Origin: Bolinopsis microptera
Taxonomy: Eukaryota > Ctenophora > Tentaculata > Lobata > Bolinopsidae
Direction: 5' to 3'
DNA: 33,920 bases
Assembly (NCBI RefSeq): GCF_026151205.1
Contig: NW_026971832.1
Span: forward strand, 1 to 33,920
Positions 22,500-32,699 of the stretch are shown here, in pieces; within the stretch, counting starts at the first letter, position 1, and the number at the start of each line of letters is the position of its first letter. Below the pieces are notes generated by a model. That model worked only from the letters and a program-made list of their open reading frames with translations, had not been told where the DNA came from and did no database searches. A program made the translations under genes and the position numbers.

Positions 22500-24640
22500 A
22501 CATCAATGAACAACCGTTTTAATCCAATTTACCGTCCCCTCCATTAATCCTGCAAACCCCCATTTAAAACCAGTTGTGGACCCTTATCACGTTGACTAGT
22601 TTTTTCCCCGGTCTCTCTGCATGGGTCCCCAAGAAAGAGGGGAAGTTTATTGACCCCTGATTATTTGGCTCGTAAAACTTTAGCCCCCGAGAAACAACAA
22701 TCCATACTTTAACTGGGGGCTGGGAACAAATAGCAAAAATGTGTGTTTTAGAAAGGAGGGCCCCGAGAAATGGAAAACCCCAGCCAATTTACCGATCTCC
22801 CCCCTGTTTAGTTTCGGTTTTTTTTAAAATGCCTAAATTTTTAATCCGAGGAAATCCTTAAAGTCAATAAATATTTTTCCCCCATGATCCCCGCTTTTCT
22901 TTAGATTGTAATGCCCCGAAAAATAGTTGGAATTATAAAATAAATCTCCCAATTATAACCCGTCCTAAAAGAGTTTTACAGTGCTGATAGATTAGCCCAA
23001 GCTTCCCTCGGGTCCCATCGATTTTATTTAAAACTAACTCCAAATATCGGTCCCCCCACCCCACCCACCCCCCTCCCAGTTATAGTTTTTGCTATTAAGA
23101 CCCTTTTTTAGGATATGGGTGGAAAACCGATCCCCCACCTTCCCCCCCCTTCTGCGGACAAGAATTCATAAACAAACACTTTTATTTGGTGATATTATAA
23201 TGTCATATATTATGTTATAATTTGGCCCCTTTTTATATAAAGTAAGAGGGCCACCTTCTATTGGAAAATAATTAGATAAATTTATAGAAATTTTATACTA
23301 AATTTAAATCCTTTGTGTTTTTACAATAATTTTAATATTTGTTACATAATTTCTATTAGCAATAGAAATAAATTTGACCTGCCCCTTCCTTGCCAGATCC
23401 GGGAGGAACATTTACCCTTTACTGGGGGTATAGTTTTTAACGGTGTTCCCCCCTTAACGAACCTGCCCTAAATCAAAAGCATAGTAGCCTCCCCCTCAAG
23501 TTTTAAGCTTTGATTTAAATTTATTTTTTTAAAATCAAATTTATTTTTAATGTCCCTTAGGCCCTACACAAAAATTGTAAAAAACCCGTGTTTTTCTCTG
23601 CTAAAAAATAATCATGAAAAATTTCATACCAATAATTAATGAAGATTGCTCAATTAGTCAATATCCAAAACAACATAAAAATCAAGAGGTAAGCCCCATT
23701 TAGGTATTTCGTTTATAAATTCTAAAATTAAAACCGAGGAAGATAGGACCCCGTAAGAAAAACAATAAAACTAAGTAGGAGAAAAAAAACGTTCAAATAA
23801 CGAATTAGTTTTTAACACCTGAGGATAAAACAAACGCATTGTTCCACATTGTCCCCCCCCGTTTTTTGGGGTTGGTCTAGTTTCTTTTTTTTTCATTTCT
23901 TTTCTTCGCTTTCAAAATAATTACAATTCCAATTCAGTTAGTAATGGTTGTATTTAACTAATTCCCGAATGTTTTGGCCTCGAAAGTTCTTGTATTGAGA
24001 ATCTACCTTCACTAATTTTTTAACAACATTTTTATATTAACTTAAAGATACTAAGGTTAAGTCCTGAACAACCAATTGATAAATCAAGTGATAATATATT
24101 CATGAGACTTTTCGGTACAAAAATATTTTAAAGAATGACCCCAGGCTTTTTCTTATTCTTAGTTGTATTTCAAACCATGGGCCTTACACACTAAACAAAG
24201 GGGTAAAAGTACGTTGTTGCAACAATACAATGTGTAAACGCCGTAATCCCCACATGAATAACCTGTCCCCCGTTTTTAATAAAACCTTTCACAAAAAAAA
24301 AAAAATAAACTTTTTTTTTTTCCCCCCCCCCCGTGACGGCCCACCAAAAAGTTACAGCACTAGGAAAACCTTTTGTTAAAAACCCTCCCCTCAAAATTTC
24401 TGTAGCCTCCCCCCTTCCCGACCTGGACAAATGTATCAAAGGGGACCCCCAACATTATGGTCCAAACTTAATTTGCCCTTAACCATTGGGATCTTATTAT
24501 TTTAACTAACAAAAATTGCGACAATAAGGAATCCAGCAAAAAATTTTTTCGTTTGTTTCCCTTTAAAATAATTTTGAAAAAACGTTTTTTTACATATTTC
24601 CATCCAAGGCCGATAGGTCCCACCCCCTTTCCTCAAAACA
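22500..24640. other. No gene recognised
   Basis: AT-rich, homopolymer-inflated sequence. The only neat structure is an exact hairpin at 23350-23368: TTTCTATT, a 3-base loop AGC, then AATAGAAA. No protein motif is visible on either strand. Confidence -1.
23350..23368. repeat. Perfect 8-bp hairpin with 3-base loop
   Basis: TTTCTATT and AATAGAAA are exact reverse complements around AGC. There is no T-run or other terminator context. In AT-rich DNA a hairpin of this size can arise by chance. Confidence -1.
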
Positions 24641-24649
24641 ATTTCCCAA

Positions 24650-24795
24650 AATACCTGGGTGACCCGTAGGGTGGGGGTAACCAATTTTGCAAGTATGTTG
24701 AAGACCCAGTAAATGTGGAAACCCAGTACACACAATGAAGGCACCAGTATGGTGGTAACCCAGTTTGGGTGACCAGTTCGTGAACCAGAAAACCT
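24650..24795 (-). repeat. Minisatellite-like block, ACTGGT family (block 1)
   Basis: Read on the minus strand, ACTGGT or ACTGGG recurs every 13 to 21 bp, followed by TCACCC, TTACCACC, TTCCAC or CTTCAAC. The word order (ACTGG, then a CAC/CCAC word, then an AT-rich link) resembles the blocks at 26461 and 29855. The frames open here (24590-24923 minus) simply translate this repetition and are not annotated as genes. Confidence -1.
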
Positions 24796-26460
24796 GAGAT
24801 CGCTTTCTCAATTTGTTCCCCCCCCGCTATTTGTGGTTGCCAGGCTAGCCTATTTGTCCCAGCTTGGTAAATAAACCCCTGGGCTCTAAATGTAAAATGG
24901 TTTAAATGGGTGACAAATGACAAAATTATTAATTAAAGCGGGAATGTGTTTTGTCATTTGAATTATATGGTCAAGGATCAAAAACTACATTCCATATTAA
25001 TAAATATGGTACCATAAATGGGCATGATCATAATAGACAGAATGCGAATTATGTAAGAAACTGACATATAATTAAAACCCATTCATTAAAAAGTTTGAAA
25101 CACTGAGGAACACAAATTGAGAGGATTTTTATTTCAAAGTCCCTAAGCCCGACCCCTTACATCCTCCCACCATGGAACCCTAAACTTTAAACGTATAAAA
25201 AACAAACGCGGCCCCCCCCCCTAGTTTGTTGGAATTTCCCCACAAATTAACACCAATTTCCTGGCCATTTTTCTCGTCCCCCCCCGGGTTAATAATTTCG
25301 TTCCCCCCCTGCTTGCAAAAGATTTTTGTTTAAAAAGTTACAAAGTCCCCTGCAAGCAACCAATGGCCGCCCCCCAATCAGACCGGAATTTTCCGTTAGA
25401 TTTTAACTAAGATAAAAATTTAGTGAAACTCTTATTCTTTTCAGAAGATTTCGTCTTTGTTATTAAAAGGTAACCAATGTTACTAAAATTATAATTATGT
25501 ATTAGTGTTTTTGTTTTTTTTTAAACGTAAACATCAATAACAAACTCGACACCCAATCTCCTTTTAAAAGTTTTTTTTTGCAACCTCCAAAAGCCTTGTT
25601 TTTCACAAATTGTAACCAATGTATTTTGAAGTTTTTCTTTTGGAATGGTTTCAACACTTGCATAATAACTCAACTCCGGGTAATTTCCGGAATATAAAAT
25701 AAATCAACATATTAGTTTTTTTTTCCCTCGGTAATACTCCCCTTCACTCCCCCCCCAAAATAACACATATAATATAAGTTTTATATAAAGAGTACAAAGG
25801 ATTTCCTTGGCGTATATTAACGGTTCCCACAATAAACATAATAAAAAAGGTAGGGTCCCCATATAACAAAGGTTCTCACAAAAACCTCTCCGCATTCCAG
25901 GGAGTTGGCCCCCTGCACCAAACTGGCAGTTTGATTTTTGTTGGTGTGCGAAAACCACAAAAAAAGTTTTCACAAAATTGACTGTCCTAGATCATAAATG
26001 AGTTTATTTCCAGTTTTTCCCCAACGTATTATAAAACACTTAAAAAAATTATTTTTAAATTTCTTGCCAAAGAATTTATAAGAAAATGGTAATCCCCTGC
26101 AGATAATTCGGGGGTGTGGCAGGGGGAAAAGGGGCCGTTAAACCACATTACACACAAGCCCCGCCCATATATTCATCCCAATTACTTTATTTCTGTTGGA
26201 AAGAGGAAGGTGAAGGTCCCCCCCCCAGCACAACTCGTAAGACAATTTTGTTTTGGTTTTTAGGTTATGGCACAAATAAATCCACTGCCAGTTGGATGGG
26301 CCAAGTTTGTCTCCGTTGACAACCCCCCGGATAAACCAGTTAGTATTTTTCTTAAAAACCTGGTAAGAGTTTTTGATTTTTTTGGGGGGACGATCGTGCC
26401 TGGACCCGGGGACCCCCCACACCAATTGTAAACAAGTTTCCACTCTAATGGTTACAAATC

Positions 26461-26570
26461 ACTGATCACGTGTCTAACTTATACGATCCACGGTGGGGTC
26501 CCCCCCCCCTCACCTCATAACTGGATCACGGTGACTAAACCTTATTAACCCAAGTCCACGTGTTTTAAAT
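26461..26570 (+). repeat. Minisatellite-like block, ACTGGT/CACGTG family (block 2)
   Basis: ACTGATCACGTGTCT, then ATCCACGGTG, ATAACTGGATCACGGTGACT and GTCCACGTG occur in succession. This is the same ATAACTGG plus TCCACGTG plus CT pattern as the longer array at 29855-30282. Units are about 25 to 40 bp and strongly diverged or mis-sequenced. Confidence -1.
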
Positions 26571-26579
26571 TAACCAATC

Positions 26580-29500
26580 TATTCCCCGTGTGCTCCTTTA
26601 AATAGGTTTTTTAATGTTCCTGGGTAAAATTGTTTCCCTGATGCCCAGCCCCGGTTTCCGGATAAATAACATAACTCCCATTTATATTTTTCAGTTAATT
26701 TAATACCTGCTCCTTTCTCTTTGTTCGGTAGTGGGGGGTACTAACCCAGTTGTTTCCCTAGTCCCCCGTAATTTTTATTTTAGGGTATATTGGGTTATTT
26801 TGGTCCCACCCCACCTTTAACATTGGGTACCAGGTCCGTATATTGGGTACTGGGTACAACATTTTATATTTGTGGTTTACTGTTTCCAAGTCATTATAGA
26901 ATCGTAAAAAGGTGTACATCCTTAAATTAACAATCATGTGGATTTACCAGTGGCCCCTATAAAGTGTTTTAATTCACTTAAACCGAGAAATAAAGCCAGG
27001 AAAACCCTAACCCTTGGCGGCTTCAAAGGTCAAGTTTACCACAGACCCCATTGCCTCCCCTCCGCACTTCCCCCCCAATTTGCATTTATGGAGGACTAAT
27101 AAAAATATTTAAAACCAATAATGAATTAGGTCCCCTAAATCCCTACCCTCAGATTTAAAATAGTGTCCCCAATACTATAATTGGGTCCCCCCCTGTGCTC
27201 CATGGTTTGGCTTGAATTATTTTGGTTATGTTAGTTACTTTAGTGGGTATGAAAAAAGTTAAATTGAGTCATTAACCTTCCGATTGCCTCCCCCTCTTGA
27301 GATATCCATATCAAACCGTTTCAAATCCCCCAAGTTTAATAGTTCCACTTGAATAACAATTGGTTTTCGTTTAGCTAAAAAAAATGTTGTTTCCCATTAA
27401 AAATTGTGATTATTCTCAACACTCAATAACTCTCACTTTACCTATCGTTAATTTTTCTGGATCCAGTAAAATTATATTTTGGATTAGAAAAGGAAGTTTT
27501 GCTCCAAAAAAAATATATAAATTTTTCCGGACATTTTTCCCGGTCCCCCACGTACTAATTTTTTCTCTCCGGTTTCAATGAATTTAAATAAAAAAAAAAT
27601 ATATAATAAATATTATCTACTACAATTTTTAGACCCACCTTTTAAAACAACGTCCCCCAAGTTTAAAAAATTGGCTGTTCTGAGAAAATTTAAAGGAAGA
27701 AAAAAATAAAATGAATCACTAACTGTACTTAAAAAAGTAAGAATTCTGTTTTTTATGTATTCTCAGTGTTTGTAAAAAATCCCAAATGGGAAAAGTAACT
27801 TCAATTCGCAGTTGGTGGTCCCTCCCCCAAATTGGCTGAAGTTTTGAACTTGGAAATGCCCATAGAAACCATGGGCTAAACGCCCTCCATAAAAATAAGT
27901 TGAGGACGCATTTGGGAAATTGGCCGTTTGTTTTAACAGGAAGCATGGATCCCCCCCCCAGGTGATGTTGGGTGGGTGTAATTAATAGTATTGGATCAAT
28001 CCGCGTTTCCCCACTTTAATTTTTTCCTGGCCCTGTTTTTTTCCGCCTGGTGGTTGGCACTTGGGGCAACCCAGGCCCAGTAAACTTTTCCCCTTCGGTC
28101 CCCCCCCACGTTATTTGATCGAAAGCCTGTGGGGGATATGGTGGGAAACCAGGGGTGGGGGGGGGGGGAATATGGGGCTATGTACACATGATATGGTCTA
28201 TACTGACTTGTCGACACTGCAGCTCTCTCAGTAGTATAATACATGGTAGGTAGGGGGGGGGGTGTAAATTTGGGATAGAGAGACATCATCTCTGTCCCAC
28301 GGGCAATACAACTATGGTGATAGTGTGACTCGATGGCACAGTTGGGGGACTTTTTGGTGGCCCCCCTCCCTGTAAATATACGGGTTAATTTCAATATTTG
28401 TCCGGGGCCTACTAAAGGAATCATCCGTACACCCAACTTTTTAAACTGAAAAATTAAATTAATGTTTAATCCTATTTGAACAAATGATCTTTAGAACACA
28501 TGCATTACATTTTTAAGGGTTTAATGTAGCGGAACAAATTTTTTTTCCTGAGGTATTATTGGAAGACGTGTTTTTTCTGAAAAAGACATGTTTGTTTTGT
28601 TTTTCTGGGCCCCCCCTCGTTTTCGTACGCTTTTTTTTCCCCTAAGTTATTTTTAGAAAATACAATGAAAATAAATGTTATATATTCCTTACTATACCGT
28701 TTTTATTCGGGATCCCAAAAAACATTCCCCAATAATAAGGGTGGGAATAGGGTTTCGGATCAACTATAAGACATCTGGTCCCCCTAGATCACTAGTTGGT
28801 TTGTTTTTCCTGTAGGTTTTTCTTTGACATAAAAATATTTACTAATGCTACAATAAACATATTTTTTAAATTTACCCATAATGTATTCAAAATTAAAATT
28901 TGCTCCCCCCCCTATATTTGAAAGCATACCCCTTAAACCCAAAACCATACCCTAGCCTTCAAAACATAAACCTTTACCCAGGAGGTCCGCAGATACACTT
29001 ATGTAAATTTTTTACGTGGCCCCTCAACCTTGTAATTGTTATTTGCTTATTTTTGCCTCTAGCCGGATCCCACGGTAGTTTGGTACTACTGAAGGTGGGG
29101 TAAAAACAGTTTACTTAACAATCGTTTATACTAACTTAACAAAGTAATTCCCCCTCCCCATTCAGTTATTGCCAAGACTTCAAAAAAACCATAATTAATC
29201 ACACGTGGTAAAAGGTCACAAGCCAGGGAAAGGAAAGTTAAAGAACCGTAAAATCCCCCCTACCTCAACAAGCAATTAAAAAAAAGCACAAATTTAAATA
29301 AATTAAAAAATAATTTTAAAATAAAATGGTCCCCTTTAGTTAAAGCGATTCTAATGTCAATAATTTTATCAAGGATCCCAGGAAGGGAACCCATAATAAA
29401 AAGTATTTACAATCCATCTTTTTGACCGTGGTTTTTTTGCCTGCAATGTACGTTGAAAGCACGGGGATTTGGGTCCCCCCCCATTGAGTAATGTAGTTTT

Positions 29501-29590
29501 TTTATATTGAATTTGTTCTAATGGAGTCAAAATTGTCTTGAGATTTTTACTTATCGTGGCAAATTTTTAATTTGGTTTTTATTTTATTGA
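26580..29590. other. No gene recognised
   Basis: Low-quality AT-rich sequence. A short decayed repeat of TTGGGTACC/TTGGGTACTGGGTAC lies at about 26815-26865. A cleaner patch near 28190-28330 includes AGAGACATCATCTCT, a 5-bp-arm hairpin. The minus-strand frame at 27996-28436 crosses it but shows no domain. Confidence -1.
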
Positions 29591-29599
29591 ATGTCGGGC

Positions 29600-29700
29600 T
29601 TGAGGGTTGTGGGGGTTAAGAAAATCATTAACACAAAGTTTTAATCGGATAATATACTAACAATGAAAGAAAAAAAAATAAGTTCGAATCCTGGAGCCCA
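29600..29700 (+). repeat. Possible tRNA-derived SINE head
   Basis: AGTTCGAATCCTGG at 29681-29694 fits a pol III B box closely. About 70 bp upstream, GTGGGGGTTAAGAAAATC resembles the A-box region GTGGTTAAG of tRNA-like promoters with one inflated G run. The rest does not fold as a full tRNA by eye, so a SINE fragment is more likely than a tRNA gene. Confidence -1.
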
Positions 29701-29854
29701 TGATGGGCAAGGGGGGTTTTTTTCAAGTACTTATATCTTAAATAAATGTTTTTGTTTTTAAAATACCCGGGTTCCAGTTTCCTGAAATCTTCAAGGCGCC
29801 CCCGAAATCCTTCTATTGGACCCCCGTTTGTTTTTTGGATTACAATAAATTTAA

Positions 29855-30282
29855 TATCACGCGGTCCCCCCTGAACTACAACTGTCCCCACGGAGTCTCT
29901 GACCTACACGTCCACGGTTGTCTGACTGTACCGGTCCCCCACGTGGTTCCCCCCCCTGCACAAAAAATATACTGGTTCCAACGTGGTCCCAGACTATTAC
30001 TGGTTCACGTGTTCTCCACCCGGAAATATAACTGGTCCCCACGTGTCCCCCCTGGAATATACTGTCCACGTGGTCCTGACATTTTTTTCAACCACCACGT
30101 GTCACCCTGAAATAATACCCGGTCACGTGGGCACCCCACCCCCCCCCCACCTCCCCCTGAATATAAAACTGGTCCACGGTGTCTGGACTAATAACTGTCC
30201 CCCACGGTTTGTAAAAATGAACTATACCTGTCCCACGGTGTATACAGCAGGTGAACTATACTGTCCTCCCCCCCCCCACGTA
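29855..30282 (+). repeat. Minisatellite array with CACGTG core (block 3)
   Basis: About 430 bp consist of roughly 25 to 40-bp units following the pattern CTGAA-TATAACTGGTCC-CACGTG-GTC. I count about 13 occurrences of a CACGTG- or CACGG-type core, nearly all preceded by a TCC or TCCCC word, and most of them lie downstream of an ACTGG/ACTGT word. Differences are mainly in C-run length. Each unit carries an E-box palindrome, so the array could be a dense bHLH binding-site cluster or simply a satellite. Confidence -1.
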
Positions 30283-30447
30283 AAAACAATTTTTTAAACT
30301 TCCGGGTAAACAAGTGGATATACCAAAGGCTAGAAGCTAAATTAACCTGATGCCAATGGGGCTAAAATGATTTGTAGTTTTCTAGGTGTTCCCGCCCACC
30401 TCCCCTGCAATTTCCCCCTGGCCCCAAAAACAACGTGATTACACGAT

Positions 30448-30517
30448 AATTAGAATAATTAGGCCCCCCGCTAATTACTCTAAAATTTGAAATGGGATAA
30501 ACCTCTCCAGAGTAATT
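30448..30517. repeat. Nested small inverted repeats around AATTACTCT
   Basis: AATTAGAATAATTAG at 30448-30462 pairs with CTAATTACTCTAAAATT at 30471-30487 across a GC-rich loop. In addition AATTACTCT (30473-30481) has an exact inverted copy AGAGTAATT at 30509-30517. Alternating copies of one short word could form two competing hairpins. Confidence -1.
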
Positions 30518-30539
30518 AACCCCATTCCTTTCCTACGGA

Positions 30540-31485
30540 AATATCCAAAGCTAGTGGGGGCTTGATCCGTTTTTCCATATCCGAATAAAAATTCGCCGTT
30601 CCTTATCATGATCCAATTGTTTATTACTCCCGACCCATTTTCGAAAGCAAGAAAATTTTGCAGTTTTTATTTAGGTGCGTAAAAAAATATAAAGTTAAAT
30701 ACAATAAAAACATAATATTAACGTAGTTCTAAGTATAATCATTTTAAGAAGTCAAGACTAAGAAATAATTAAGAAAAAATTAAAAAATTTTTGAACAAGT
30801 TTTTTTACGTTTTTTCTGGTAAAGTGGGTTAAACACTGGTAAGAGGAGGAAACAAGTACAGAGGACCCAATTGTCCTCTTTTTAAAGTTTTTTCTTAAAC
30901 AATTTTTTTATAATTAAATCAGATTAAGTTTGTAACGTAGTTTTTAGGTGAAAGGAAAAACATCCCCGCGGTGAAAATGAGAGGTTTTTTTTGTTGTTTA
31001 CAAATGCCAATGGTTTTAAAGCCCCCTACATTTGGGAAGATGGAAAAATTGACGAAATAAATCGGAAAAGTTTTTGCCAGTTATAAACCAAATGTTTTTT
31101 TTTCGGGGTGCATATAATCTCCGGGTAATTACCTGAATAAACCAAATTGGTTAAAATACCAATCTAATACTAAATTAAATTGTACATTAATGTGGTGGTT
31201 GGGAAAGAACTCACACAGATAAGGCTGGTCTAATTTGAAATCCTCAATTACAAAACAATAATAACTTCATAAACCTGCAAGTTATATATTTTTACTATAA
31301 TTAGTTTTAAAAAATATCATCCAAACAATCATAATCCCTTTTGAAGTTTTTTCCTAAGTTTCAAACCTTATAAAACAGTAATAAATATCAAGTTCAAAAA
31401 CATAACAAAATTAATTCGTAATTCCTCCCCTTCTTAAACCTTTGTAAGAGATTAAGGGAACTAAAAATGAACAAAAATACAGCCT
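30540..31485. other. No gene recognised
   Basis: Strongly AT-rich sequence with A/T runs. There are no protein motifs, no tandem repeat, and no similarity by eye to the repeat module that follows. Confidence -1.
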
Positions 31486-31489
31486 TTTC

Positions 31490-31770
31490 CCCCCCGCCTC
31501 CCCTTAGCCCTTTTGCTAATTTTTGGGCGAACCCCTCAACAATGGACAACACAACGCAAGAAAAAACACACCCCTTGTGGTGTACACACTCACATGATGG
31601 CGAAGGCTCCCTCGTCGAAAAATCTCACACCACGGGTTATACATAATTAAATAAATAGTAAAAACGCCGAAATAAATAAAAATTTTTATATTATAACTTA
31701 AAACTTTCAAGTGGCAGCCGAAGAATTTGACTGCAAAAACCGTGGGGTTTTTTTCGGCAGAGGTTTTTTT
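31490..31770 (+). repeat. Direct repeat flanking the palindrome, left copy
   Basis: Ordered words C-run, GGGCGAA, CAATGGA, ACACC, GTGGTGTAC, ACACTCACATGATGGCGAA, GGCTCCCTCGTC, TAAATAAATAGTAAAA, CGCCGAAAT, TTATAACTTAAAACTTTC, AAGTGGCAGCCGAAGAATTTG and the CCATAAACGAT end recur in the same order and orientation in the right copy at 32362-32650. The offset between copies is about 875 bp. A minus-strand frame across it has no recognisable domain. Confidence -1.
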
Positions 31771-32202
31771 CCATAAACGATAATTTAAATGCAAACCGGC
31801 GCCGAATAATCGCATTAATTGGGGGCGCTTTTATTTTCGGCGCCTTTTTTTTTTTTTTAAAAAAAAAAAAAACAAGAAAAACCCGTTAATTTAAACAATC
31901 GTCTTTTTTTTTACGATTTAATAAAAACGGGTTCAAAAAAAATCGCTTAATAAAGGTCCGACCCTATAAAATTGAGGGGTGGTCCCATAATTTCCAAAAC
32001 AGGCGCGCTTTTTTGACTTATGACATCCAAAATTATAGTCCCGATTAATAAGCCGATTTTAATTTTGAACCGTTTTATTAATAATCGTAAAACATAACGG
32101 ATTGTTAAACGGTTTATTCTATATTAAAAAAAAGCGCCGAAAAGCGCATTCAAAAAAGCGATATTAATCGGCCGGCCGATCCATAAAATAATCGATTAAT
32201 GG
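31771..32202. repeat. Long near-palindrome (fold-back structure) centred on GCGCGC
   Basis: The arms meet at GCGCGC (32003-32008). Moving outward, complementary blocks appear in order: CCCATAATTTCCAAAACAGG with its counterpart, GGTCCGACC/AGTCCCGA, AATCGCTTAATAAAGG/GATTAATAAGCCGATT, ACGATTTAATAAAAACGGG/CCGTTTTATTAATAATCGT, TTTAAACAATCG/CGGATTGTTAAA, TTCGGCGCC (31836-31844)/GCGCCGAA (32134-32141), and CCATAAACGATAATTT/AATAATCGATTAATGG at the ends. The arms differ mainly by run length, and the T-run/A-run at 31845-31874 makes the left arm longer. The left arm contains its own exact hairpin GGCGCCGAA...TTCGGCGCC (31798-31844). This fits a fold-back or MITE-like element; the family is unknown. Confidence -1.
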
Positions 32203-32361
32203 AAACCCTTGCCCCACAAAATCCGAACCATATTTTAAGATAGTAAACAAACTATTCCTCCCTTATACTGTGAAAGGTAAAAAGCTTGAAAAAAGTAAGC
32301 CCCATGTCCCGAAAAAAAACTTTTAATCCTTAACCCAAACAATAACTCACAATAAACCAAA

Positions 32362-32650
32362 TTTTCCCCCCCCCACAAGTACCATGCAAAAATTATCGGG
32401 CCTTGGGGCGAAACACAACCCCAATGGAAACCGCTCAAAGTACACCTAGTGGTGGTACCAACACACATGACATGGCGAAATGGCCTTCCCACCCCTCCGT
32501 CCGAATCCTCCACCAACGTAAATAAAATAATAGTAAAACGCGAAAAAATATTTTATTATTATAAAACTAAACTTCCAAGTGGGCAGCCGGAGAAAATTGA
32601 ACTGTAACCCGTTTTTTTTCTTAGTAAAAACCTTGTCCATCTCAAAAACG
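32362..32650 (+). repeat. Direct repeat flanking the palindrome, right copy
   Basis: This copy matches the left copy word by word: C-run, GGGGCGAA, CCAATGGA, ACACC.AGTGGTGGTACC, ACACACATGACATGGCGAA, GGCCTTCCCACCCCTC, TAAATAAAATAATAGTAAAA, CGCGAAAA, TTATAAAACTAAACTTCC, AAGTGGGCAGCCGGAGAA and an ending near CAAAAACGATTCAAA. The minus-strand frames at 32235-32640 are translations of this repeat. Confidence -1.
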
Positions 32651-32699
32651 ATTCAAACTACCAAAAGAATTTGTAATCAATGTTAGCCATGGTTTTTCT

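Noticed and set aside
27996-28436. 146-codon minus-strand open frame
   Set aside because: It crosses long G/C runs, has no domain and switches character along its length. It is likely noise.
31845-31874. Long T-run followed by long A-run as a read-through chimera junction
   Set aside because: Sequences on the two sides of this junction are not reverse complements of each other. The palindrome centre is elsewhere, at 32003-32008.
31516-32640. Several minus-strand open frames sharing similar residues
   Set aside because: The similarity comes from the two DNA repeat copies that flank the palindrome. No protein family is recognisable.
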